Of a DNA stretch of 64,000 nt, positions 24,280 through 34,979 are shown one piece after another; the stretch's first letter is position 1, and the number at the start of each line of letters is the position of its first letter. Where the stretch lies: contig NW_023998431.1 in the NCBI RefSeq assembly GCF_014805625.2, positions 4,938,622 to 5,002,621 of the forward strand, read 5' to 3'. This stretch comes from Glossina fuscipes (taxonomy: Eukaryota; Arthropoda; Insecta; Diptera; Glossinidae). A model generated the notes under the pieces. That model did not search any database. It saw only the letters and a program-made list of their open reading frames with translations, and was not told the DNA's origin. The translations under genes were made by a program, and so were the position numbers.

Positions 24280-25180
24280 TATGTGCCTACTCGCTTCTTT
24301 TTATACTCAGCACCGTAAGATGACGAGTATATTCACTTTGTCAAAACGTTTGCAACGCCCAAAAGGAAATATCAGAGACCCCACAAAGTAAATATATTTT
24401 TGATTAGCATCGAATTCCTGACCGAATTTGCTTACTCGTTTTTCAAATACCTTTATAGCGCGCAGCAATAAGTGTGAAAATCCCCATAAAGTATATAAAT
24501 TCTTGTCCAATTGCAAGTTTGGACTGCACCTAAACATATGCGCCTGTTCGTTTGTCCATCTGGCTATTTGCGCAACTTGGTAGTATTTGTGGTAAACATT
24601 CTCCTGTTAGCGAAAATGAACATATCATCTACAAATTTGCAAAAGAATTTGCAATTGACCTAAACTTTTCAAAGGACGCGCCTATAAGACCCACATACCT
24701 ATACAGCAAAAACTTTTATTTTAAAAATAAAAAAATTGGCTGCGCTCACTCCATATTAGAGCGCACGAAAATTTTGTTCTCCTACTTCTTTTGACGGGTA
24801 CAAAAGATTCGATCCCGTACGAATTTAATTTTCAGACTTGTTTTTTTTTTTTTTTGTAACGCATTTATGTTATTATTTGCAAATGTTCTATTTATTTGTC
24901 CTATTATATCCGTTGATTTGACGGATTTAATTTTTGAGAATTGCCACAGTCGCAAAAATGGAGATAACAAACTGAAATTTGGTACAAACGTTGCTTGATT
25001 GACTAGAAAATCAAGACTATAAAAGAGGTGTGACCTACCCACACGCAAGTCCCTAATGTAGAAGAAACTGGAACAACTTCGGAAAAAAGCGTTAATTCGT
25101 TGAAATTTTCGTCTACAACTTTGGATCCCGTAAAGATATTTCTGAAAATTTATTAAGTAGATATTTGGCAAAGCTACCTG
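24280..25180 (+). repeat. Dispersed repeat block
   Basis: Contains gattagcatcgaattcctga (about 24404), matching gatgagcatcgaattctgaa at 61542 and the complement near 42460. It also has acaaagtaaatatat and ataaagtatataaatt duplicated about 110 bp apart, gacgggtacaaaagattcg near 24794 and a T15 run near 24841. The 172-codon minus-strand frame over this block follows the repeat and has no motif. Confidence 0.4.
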
Positions 25181-26719
25181 CATGTTCAGTACAAGAACAG
25201 TCTCCAACGGTTTATGAACGTGTCGGGAGTTAACACTCAAATACATGACTTCGCATGCAAATATTGTATTTCCATATCCATATACCAGAAACGTTTTCAC
25301 TACATAAAATATATTTCAGATGTAAGACGTTTTAATTCTTTTATATTAAATTTTCGTTTTAAATTGTTTCCAATTTATTCTAATTGTGTGGTAAAAATAA
25401 TAATGTATAGAGTAGCAACGCAACTCAAATCGCTTCCCAAGACCGCAAACCCAAAATGTTCCTTAGAAAATACTAAAAAAAAAAAAGTTTATTGATACAA
25501 ACATTAGAAGTTCTATTCTGCAAAAGCGTAAGTTCGGGAACCAGATAAATTGTACCAAGTCTGGGCGAAGAACAATTAGACAAAAACCGGAAGTACCATA
25601 AATAAGGGCCAGTGTAATGTTGTGGGCCTTAATCCAAAGAGATCGTTTAGAAAACTTACAATATACGACATCAATTAACGTACCATAAATATTTCTGAAG
25701 AGCAAAGACTATTTTACAGAGATAACCCTCTGGTACAGAATCCGTAATGAAAAAAATTTTTTTTCCCAATTTGAGCAGAAGAATTTAAGGAATAATTGAT
25801 TGAAATGGTTTTGGGTCTGGCTTGGACTAGAAATTTTAATTTCGTTAGAGGCATAAATAGAAGCATATATGAAAGGTTACTAAAGCAGTTGTGAAAGAAG
25901 CTAAATTTGCATTATTGCTAACAAGTTGCTCTATATAGCCATACAATGCACGAAAATAATAAAAGAAAGAAAAGACAGAGGTAATGCCCTGAAAGAGAAA
26001 AATTACGGAATGTTACCACAAATGATTTCAGTTAAATGTCAAACTGATACGTTCTCTAAATCGTAAATTATTTCGCGAATTTTTTTCAAAAATTATTTTA
26101 CTGTCGTAAGAGTAGCCTTTGAAAGCCAAGAGAAGAGAGGAAAGTTTGGAAGCAAAAAATATAGCATACCGACATATATTAAACTCGAGTGCGAATGAAC
26201 GCAATTTTTGAATGTTCAAAGACAAAGGGACTCGTTTGAAAATATAGAAATAGTAATAGAAATAGTAATAGAAATCAAGGTGAAGTGAAGACACGTCGGA
26301 CAACCCTTTAAAATGTAAATTGGCATCATCAAGAAGGAAACAAGTAAGAAAATGCAATTTGGCTTCAAAAAACTTGAAAAAAATGAATTTCTGAATTTTA
26401 GTGGGCGTGAACAATTGTTTTTATTTCCGTACGGATACTATGGGATCCAATTTTTTATCGTTCTGTTTACTATAGTTTCCGAGCAACAGGAAAAACGCGT
26501 AATGCTTTGCGTTTGAAAAGGGAGGCTTTCTCGACTTATGTTGTGTCCATTTATAATATTAACTTTCGTGCAAGAACTTTCAATGTTTCTGTAAAATTTA
26601 CAACAGGGAATGTGGTTGCTATACACAGGTACAGGGAGGCGAACGGACAAGTATATGTAGAGCAATTCAGAATGTGATACTAATCAAGAGTGTATAAAGC
26701 TTTTAAGACGCTAAGCCAT
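25181..26719. other. Non-coding stretch
   Basis: No gene recognised. A 12-bp unit, agaaatagtaat, is tandemly repeated at about 26246-26276. Confidence 0.4.
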
Positions 26720-26905
26720 TCTTCTGTACGATGCAAGCACCTTGAAGAAATAGTGAGAATTCGATACTATAGAATGTTGGATGGGCGCGACCAGTTTTTT
26801 CCATTTTTGTAAAGTTACTATCGGGTAACTTATAGAATATAGATGTACATTTGTGACAAAGTAAATAAAGCTCCATCCTTCGGTAATGAGGACAAAAAAG
26901 TATTT
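26720..26905. repeat. Dispersed repeat member
   Basis: Ends with catccttcggtaatgaggac then aaaaaag, nearly the same as catccttcggtgacgagtac then aaaaatg at 56031-56057. The phrase ctatagaatgttggatgggc (about 26767) recurs as ctataatattggatgggc at about 55402. Same family, same orientation. Confidence 0.45.
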
Positions 26906-28790
26906 CTTGCTTAGCAAGGCGAAAGATGATAGAAGACATTTGTCTTCATCTGGTATCGGCCAAATGTCAACTGTTCAACTATTCCCGCGACCATTAACAA
27001 AAGTACCAAGTATTCTTTAGTTAAATAGATAAGCCAGATTTAGCAACCTACTGAAATAACCATGGACGAAAGCACGTACTGCAGCTGGGCTGAAAGTTGA
27101 AAAGTAAAAGCCGAAGATCCAAAATAAACCAAAAGGCATAACAATGTTAAATCGATGTTTTCATTTGATTTGTATTTACGTCGATCAACTGTTCCGAAGC
27201 CATCAACAAGAAGCTTATCTACTGGATTGGCACAAATTATGATTTGTGCTTCTGCCAAGGAAAAGCACATCTTCCGACCGAAAATTTTAATGAAATTTTA
27301 AAACTGGACATGAACATAGCGCAGCATAGCGTGTCATAGGGTAGGGAATTATTTACAGGTACATTATATAATATAATAGGTTGCCTCGTTCTTTTAGGGT
27401 GAATACACTAACAAAACATATGCTTATACACTAATCAAATTCTTACAGATTTTTAATATTATTTACAATTGAAAGAGGTGTGGATCCCTATGCACCTTCT
27501 AGTGTTTACAAATACATCGAAAATACATGACATCGACGGGCACACTTGTAAAGCCAAATAAATCCCTAATGCAAGAATAACATCTCGCACTTACAATCCT
27601 AAGGGCAAATACAAGCATATAAGCAAGCGTACGTAGGGGTTCATAACTAGAAACTCAAATCAATTCAGGAACTTTTTTGGGTAAACATATATTTTTTTCT
27701 CTCCTTTTGACATTTCCGACAATAACTGAGAGCACGTCCAAATGATTTTAGAATCAAAGAAAAAAATTTATTAAAAAAAAAAATTGTGCAAAAAAACACA
27801 CTTTTTTTTAATATTATATTCTTTTTTTATCAATAACAAACGAAAAGACAAAAAAAAAAAAAGAAGCAGAAAGTATTACAGAAAAAGTTATTACTTTTCC
27901 TATTGCTACAGCGTTAGAATCCCAATGATGTTGGGTGCTGGGGTTAACGATGATTATGATGGAGAAGGGGAAACAACATTTATACAGAGTGTGTTGTTAT
28001 TGAGCAAATATTTGCCAATTGACATTGGCAGTAAAAAGGCGCAAAAAATATCATAACCCCGGAAAATGACAAGTGAAGCAGTTGCCGGTTTGAGGTGCTT
28101 AGAGCATCATCATTATCATCATCGTTTTGAATTGTATGCAGTAGTGAGAGTGTTGCTGTCACGGATTCAATAAACACTTCAAATAAACTTGACGATTTAT
28201 TGTGTTGCACGCTCCCCATGCATGTTTGGTAAGTTTCTGACATGTACGGGGAAGAAACGGATAGGAAAAATATTGAAAATTAAAAGCAGTAAAAAAATTT
28301 ATATTCACCTTAGAGCGAATCTTAGATACCCAACACCCAACACCAAGTTTTTTTGCCTACTGAAGGCATTAAAAGCATGCGTGAACATTTTACGTTTCGT
28401 AATATATTTATTTTCTGTGTAAAATGCCGTCAATCAATTTGTTTTAAAAACGAAACGCGTAAAGGGTATCTCTTCTGAGTATCTCATATTTTATAGTGCA
28501 GCCCATGAATTTGAAAACACATAAAAATATTTGTATAAGTTTTTATTTTATTTTTCTTTTCTTTTTTTTTCTCGTTTGCATAACAATGGAGGACTTGATT
28601 GCCACCAATAACTTTGCACCATCTCCAACAGCTAAGAACGAGTCATTTTTAAAGGCAGACTAAGAGTCTAAACGTGCCCTCAGGCCATTAGCACATCTAA
28701 AGTCTTAGCCAGCCAGAGCAGTTGTGCTGTAATAAACAACTTAAGAAGTAATCAGGAAAAGCAGGACGATCGAAACAGTTTCATTAACAA

Positions 28791-28835
<45 letters not shown>

Positions 28836-29379
28836 TCACACTCATAACTTATGCTTGCCGCAAGAAATAGATGAAAATTTTGTCTTCATTTGAATGATAA
28901 GGAACTGCCAAACTCTCGGATAAATCGTAATCCTATCCAATTCTTATCATCGATCACAAAAACTCTTCGCTCGATGCCTTTGTTGCAACTGTTCACACAT
29001 CGTGTAATAACGCTCAATTGCTCTCGGCACTGATTTCTTTGCGCTGTAAACACTCTGAAATTTGCAGATTCAGTAACATTTTGAACTTATCGCTCTCCCT
29101 CAATGCCTCGGCTTGTTTGAGTGATTTACCCTTAAAGTTTCCTATATATTTTGGTTTAGATAAACCTAATTCGCTGTAAGCTTTTTTCAATACTTAATAG
29201 GTTTGTGTAACACTATTGGTTAGCAGAAGTAACGCTTCTTCCAAATACTACCAAATACTGCATGAAAATCGCAAAAAAGTTTATTGACAATATCTCTACG
29301 GACTAGCTCATGTTGACTATAAACGCTTACTGCTCATGTTTTGATAGGAGACACAATGGGTGAATAAGAAAGACAAGAC

Positions 29380-29410
<31 letters not shown>

Positions 29411-31779
29411 GAGAATGAATTATTAATTCATTACTTGTGTATACGTAAGGAATCGTTTAACTGCTGACAAATGATGAATTTATTATTTGCTTTCAAATAC
29501 ATACAAGCATTCATAGTACATGTTGACACACATCCACGCATAGCGATGGCATTGGGTAAATTTAATTTTATCTTCGATGACAATAAAAATTATATTTGAC
29601 TAATAAAGAGAAAAATATTTATTTATTTATACAGACACACAGTAGTTTGTATTTAACTGGCTTATGGTTTCCTTTAACTGCTCTTTCTTTGGCCGACTAA
29701 GGGCAAGAGTTTTATATGCACTAATTGGATTCAAGTACCATAGTTCTAATTCCACAATATTTTCTTTTCTTTTCTTTTTCTTTTTTCAACACTTGAGCAA
29801 TCACATATGCACACACGAAAGTGGCCAGGAACGGTTCTAAAAAAGAGGGAGAAGAGGAAGCGGTGTTTTTGAAAGTGAACACGTTGGGAAGTACAATTTT
29901 TTTAGAGGTAAGCAGCATGCGTTTAATAATATATTAAATTGTTCGCATTTAATGGACTTCGGTTTCAATTCCGCAATAGTTTAGTGCAGTGAAACGAATG
30001 CTTTCACTTAACTCCTTCATGTTCGAAATAATTCGACAGTGATCTCACATTTAAACTATCCCTATCGACTTTTTTCTCAACTTAACACGCTAATTATATA
30101 GATACTTCTTTCATTTATAAACGTCGAACTGTCCATTTATGCTTTTACAGTAATATCACATAACGCGAATACTCAAACATCGATAACACGTTCACGGAAT
30201 TCAACCCAGCACCCAACAATATTCTTATCTCAGATGCTACTATAGTGCTTTGAACAATGAGCTGGTGGCAATAGAACAATAATATTTACATCCAGCAGCA
30301 CTGATTTATTGCGTTTATAATTGAAAGCTTGAGATATCTAAATTTATGTCGAATCAGTTTTCTTGCTTTACTTGGCATTAAAAAAATATGCTTCAATGCC
30401 TAAGTGCAAGTGTTACACTGAAATATATGAACTTGCAAGACAGGTGTGCGACTCCAGACGCACTTACGAAATTCGATTTGAAAGACAAGTCTTAAGATGG
30501 GGTTTCTTTTTTCCTTTTTTTTTTTCTTATACTTATGCAAAACACAATTAACCCTTAAGAGAATGCAAGCATCTTAACTATCAAGTTCAAGCCCTTTTTA
30601 TTATTAAAAAAAAAAAAATAAACTGTCCTAACTATTCTTATAGCAAATACGGATAAGGGTAGTAGGATAATAATGTGACTTAAGTGTACCAGAATATAAA
30701 ATCGAAAAAAAAACGCAAATAGAGCGTCACAGTTCACTCTTAAGTACCCTACACCAACATCCGCTTATTCATATAATCTTTTTGCAAAATAAAGGATTAA
30801 ATGGGCAGGTGTCGAAAAAGTGTTCCGATCCGAACCACGTTCTCAAGTTCCTGTGTGTGCTGCATGCATCTACACAAACCTAACTTTCACCGTAAATAGG
30901 AAAGGGTAGGGTACAAAAATGATTTTCGGCACAATTCACACCCCATAAGGCACACACTAGATAAAAGTGCAATATATGAATAGGTTAAGAGTTAAGGGAT
31001 AACGCTATTTACATATATACATTTTTCAAAAGATCATTTCCTTTTTGATTGGCGCGAATATGCGAAAAAAGCTCGTTACTTGAAAAGAATTTTTCTCTTA
31101 AATCCAACAGTCCATGTCTTACCTATTGACTTGTACATTCTCTTCAACAAAGGCAGACAGACGTCTTTAGAAAGCATTTTTGTGCTCCTTTAAATGCACC
31201 TCCAATCAAAAGTTTATAGGAGTAGCTTCACCGTAATTGCAATTGATTCGATATAAGAATTAGCGGGATTCGAAAGACATCAGTGCTTCTTTCACAAAAA
31301 TTACTGGTTATGAATTCCGCTATAGAATTATAAAAATTTCTTAATCATTTCGTGATGCGTCAAAAGCAAAGCGTGTGATTCGATCTGAAACAGATGCACA
31401 AGCGACCAAACGAAAATATATTTAATCTGATTTAATTATAGAAATTGTTAAAGGATTCGTCTTAATGAGGAATATGTCTATAGCATTTTGCAAATCTTGG
31501 AACGCGTCCTTTTTACGATATATGAGTTTTCCAAATGGCTCAAAATGGATTTTTCAGTGTATTTCCGGCCATTTCATTCACATATTTTCTACTGGAGGAT
31601 GTAAGAGATTTTCGATAAGTCAATTTAGAAGATATTAATATAAACGAAATAAACGATTTCCGATTTTTTTGAAATATTTTCAATCAAATATTCGTCGATC
31701 ATACAAAAATCAACATTTTTAAAATTCTTTGCATATTATACTTCCTATAGAGTTGTAGATTAAACCTTTTATTATACCC
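26906..31779. other. Long non-coding stretch with simple repeats
   Basis: About 4.9 kb with no supportable gene. It holds a (CT)n microsatellite at 28794-28832, an A27-type run near 29381-29407, a hairpin TGCCAAT/ATTGGCA at 28013-28030 and A/T runs near 27770-27860 and 30608-30620. Confidence 0.5.
28794..28832. repeat. (CT)n microsatellite
   Basis: An uninterrupted 39-nt CT dinucleotide run. Confidence 0.97.
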
Positions 31780-32065
31780 ACCTGTCCGTGTGTGTGTAAT
31801 ATGTGTTTTAAACATTACACCTGGCTGAAAAACTGAAGCTATCTTGACTTAAACTTTAGCAGAATCGTTGCAAGTTCTTGCACGCAGAGTGAAAATGGGT
31901 CAAATTAGGTTTAGGGACACACCCCCAACACTACGTAAACCGAGAATATCTCTGTTTTTCAAAAGAAATAAAAAATTAATTTTTTACTCATTGCTTTTAA
32001 AAGTGATAACTGGTAGCAGATAAGTGTACAAAAAGTAGTTCGATAAGTTAATTTAAATGTCGTTT
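31780..32065 (+). repeat. Dispersed repeat member
   Basis: Order of phrases: cctgtccgtgtgtgtg, aaactttagcagaatcg, ttcttgcacgcagagtgaaa, gggacacacccccaacac, then a ttttcaaaagaaataaaaa tract with taattttttactcattgc. The same succession (ttcttgcacgca; ttttcaaaaataaaa; ttgattttttgctcgttac) appears at 41480-41605, so the two are homologous. Confidence 0.5.
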
Positions 32066-33858
32066 ATTAATACACGTTTGGCATTTTCTCGTCGAAATGT
32101 GACCAAAATTGAATATTTCGATTCAAATACTTATTAATTTTAGAAATCCCAACATATTTGACAAGACTAGTAGACATGTACATTGCAAGATTCGACAAGT
32201 CACTTTGGAGAGGCCATGTTACATTTAAAACGCTTCGCTGGCATGGAGGCGGTATGGACATTTTTTCTTAATACATGAATGAATGCTTAACATAAGTTCT
32301 TAATGTATTGTTAATCTATTATTGTTTTCTTTTTCTATTCAAAACGGGAATTAAAAAAACAAATGCTTTTTAGGCTGTTAAAGTGACGCCACACCTTAAA
32401 ACACATAGCTGCTTTTGGCAAATATCACTCACTCATATACAGTATTACCAAAATGGTAGCGTACTAGCATACTCTTATTCCATTACATAAATCATGTTCG
32501 ACGATATCATTCGCAAATTCGATTATGTTGATTTATTTTTTTTTTTACTTTCTGTAAAACGATTCCCAATATTTATATATATACCAAGAATATCGTTATT
32601 ACTAAAATTGTTTGTTTTCCAACCTAAAAATACGTAAAATATATGAATAAGTGTTGAAATGAAATTCTCCTTCCCCCTCCTTAATATAGAAAATTATTTA
32701 AGTCGAAATCTCGCCGAATTATACGAAAACTACTGTAGAAATGATAGAATTGATTGTGTTTTGAGAGAAATTTTCCTTTCAAAGTATGAGAGCGAGAAGC
32801 AAAATGAAAGAAAAAAGAAACCATTAAATGTGATCACGTTTATTTGTGAAGTGATGCCTGACGCCGGTTTGCGTGATAATCACGTGCCAGCTTATGATTA
32901 ATCACTTGTTTGTCGGATAATCATTACTATTCTATGTCGTAACGTGAAGTTTCTGTAACCTTTCTCTCTCCTGATAGAAAGTTTCTTTACTTAAAACTTA
33001 AATGCCGCACATAAGTTTCACTTACATGCGATTAAGAAATGAAATTTTTCTTTCAAACACTTGCTGCCGCCAACCAAAAAACAACACAAAATATGAAGCG
33101 AGCACTTATCAAAAACACTTCACTTAAACAACTAAAGAAAACTAAAGAACTGCCTTTTCTATCTCTCTTCTTAATAAAAACGTTTGCTTTTCTTTGTTCG
33201 CTACGTATGCATTTACAAGTGTGCGTTTTGCTTAGTAAACGATAGCTTTGTGCGCTTTTCGTTAGAATGTCGCTTAAATTGTCACCTTGAATTTTCCATT
33301 TCCTTTTTTCTCTTTCTATCTTTCTCTCTCTCTCTCTCTCTCCCTCTCTCGCTCTTTTCAAGGGTTTGTTTTAGAAAATCTTATCGTTTTATAATAAAAT
33401 TTACCATATTTCCAAGAGAGAAAGTAAAAACTTTTTTGTAATAATTTCCATCATTAAAAAAGGCATCGTTTATGTGCTTTGCTGAGGTTTAATTTTCATA
33501 AAGTTTTACTTCAATTTCGTCTATTTCATTTTTGAAGGTAGAGTGTTGCAAAAAAAAAAAAAGAAAAACAGAAGGAATTTATATTCAACGCCTTCAACTT
33601 TCGTTTCTTTTACACTTCCACGGTAAATAGTGAAAATAGTAAAGTAAAAAAATGTATTGTCGCGTCAGAGTGAACTTTTGTAACCTCCACCCATCTTCAG
33701 CCAATAAAATTGCAAATTTTGCTAAACATGAACGTGTTCGTCAGCTGATCGGAACAAATTGACCTTAGGTAATATTTGTAACAGAACGAATTCTCCTATG
33801 TGTTATAAGTTACGGGTTTTTTTGTTCACTATAGAAATTCGTTCGTAGAGGAATAACG
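32066..33858. other. Non-coding stretch with CT-rich tract
   Basis: No gene recognised. A CT-rich microsatellite lies at 33322-33350, T and A runs near 32537 and 33550. Confidence 0.45.
33852..33858. repeat. Target-site duplication, left
   Basis: aataacg directly before the CCT end of copy B; identical to 34880-34886 just after its AGG end. Confidence 0.6.
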
Positions 33859-34879
33859 CCTCTTTTTTTTAATAAGCTTTCAAATGACTCCAGGAATGCC
33901 CGATAATAAGTTTCAGAATTAGCAGTAATAACACTTTGTCTATTGTGTAGATGTGTTTGCGGGCAATTTAGATGCATTTTCAAACGTAAATTGTGGTCAT
34001 CAGTGAACAGTGTAGATGTTGAACTTTAGCTATCTCACTGCTCACTGATGGTGAATCACTTGAGAGCAAAGCCAAACATCAACTCAGAATCTCGCTAATA
34101 CTCGATGCATCCGCGGTGGGTGAACGAAATTCGCCTCATAGCAAGCATAAAATATATAAGAATGAATTAGGAGCCTGCCATTAAGCTGGCCAGGATTAAA
34201 ATAATTGCCAGAGATAGATAAGACAGTTTATGTCTCTCGAATTCGGAATTTTAATCAATCTTTTCAGCATAGCATATTTTAAAGAACATCCAGATGTAAA
34301 CGAAATCCTTCTATTTTTCTTATTTTTTAATTTCATACAGGAACTTCTGGCCAGGAGTCCATCTAGTACTATTTTATTCTATAAAATATTTACTAAGTAA
34401 GATTCCTTAACTTAAATTGTTCCTTAAGCAACAACGATTTAAATTGGTCGATAAGGAAAACTCAACACAGTCCCTGAAAGTGTTTGCGAGAGGAATTTTC
34501 ATGACTAACTCAAGCAATAACATCACATAAGTTCATTAACAGATTACACATTATTAAGAAATTATCTTTAGTTAGATCCATTATGTCATCGCTGTAGATG
34601 TCCGAAGCGAAAGCTAAAGTAAATGATTATTAAAGTACGTGTATGTCAAACCTTTGTTTAGAACGTGGGTTCAAAACGTATTTACATTGTATTTTTCATT
34701 TAATTTGTATCAAGTACGTTTCTTTGTATTGATCGCATAGTTTAAGGCGGAAATTTCAATTTGCTTTTTTCAATACATCATACTGCAGTAGGTATTAGTT
34801 TTAATTAATTCAAATCTAAAATCATGTTTTGCGTCTTCACTTCCTTCGCTTTGAATATTTTAAAACTTATCATAATAGG
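33859..34879 (+). mobile_element. 1021-bp element with imperfect TIRs and target duplication, copy B
   Basis: The left end is CCTCTTTTTTTTAATAAGCT. The right end, reverse-complemented, is CCTATTATGATAAGTTTTAA. The shared CCT...ATAAGYTTTHAAAT core forms imperfect terminal inverted repeats. The 7-bp word aataacg flanks the element directly (33852-33858 and 34880-34886); with the adjacent agg the match is 10 bp. There is no transposase reading frame, so a MITE-like, non-autonomous DNA transposon fits. A target duplication of 7-8 bp would suit hAT- or P-type mobilisation, but that is inference. Copy A at 22793-23812 is its inverted partner. Confidence 0.7.
33998..34050. other. Hairpin inside copy B (also in copy A)
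   Basis: CATCAGTGAACAGTG (33998-34012) pairs with CACTGCTCACTGATG (34036-34050) at 14 of 15 positions across a 23-nt loop. The same arms are kept in copy A (about 23620-23672). Confidence 0.6.
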
Positions 34880-34886
34880 AATAACG
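34880..34886. repeat. Target-site duplication, right
   Basis: aataacg directly after the AGG end of copy B, matching 33852-33858. Confidence 0.6.
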
Positions 34887-34890
34887 AGAA

Positions 34891-34967
34891 TCTGTCGTCT
34901 AGTCTGGGAGTTAGGATGCCCGTCGAGACTAGGGGGAAACCCCAGGTTCAAGCCCCGGGGCGGCAGA
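34891..34967 (+). tRNA. tRNA-like sequence (Glu-type arms), probable pseudogene or SINE head
   Basis: TCTGTCG (34891-34897) pairs with CGGCAGA (34961-34967) as a 7-bp acceptor stem, extendable to 9 bp. GTCTGGGAGTTAGGAT matches the D-arm/A-box of tRNA-Glu except for a few bases. CCAGG-TTCAAGC-CCCGG is a T-arm with a consensus B-box loop and one mismatch. TTTTT at 34974-34978 would stop RNA polymerase III. The anticodon arm does not fold canonically (CCC/GGG stem with an enlarged loop, anticodon not assignable), so a working tRNA is unlikely. It starts 5 bp after the target duplication of copy B. Confidence 0.55.
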
Positions 34968-34973
34968 CAGAGA

Positions 34974-34978
34974 TTTTT
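34974..34978 (+). terminator. Pol III-type T5 terminator
   Basis: TTTTT six bases after the tRNA-like 3' end. Confidence 0.4.
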
Positions 34979-34979
34979 A

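Noticed and set aside
24782..25300. 172-codon open frame on the minus strand
   Set aside because: It overlaps a dispersed repeat and a T-run; composition is AT-driven and no motif is visible.
28794..28832. Possible CRISPR- or satellite-like array
   Set aside because: A plain CT dinucleotide run with no spacers; a eukaryotic context makes CRISPR irrelevant.
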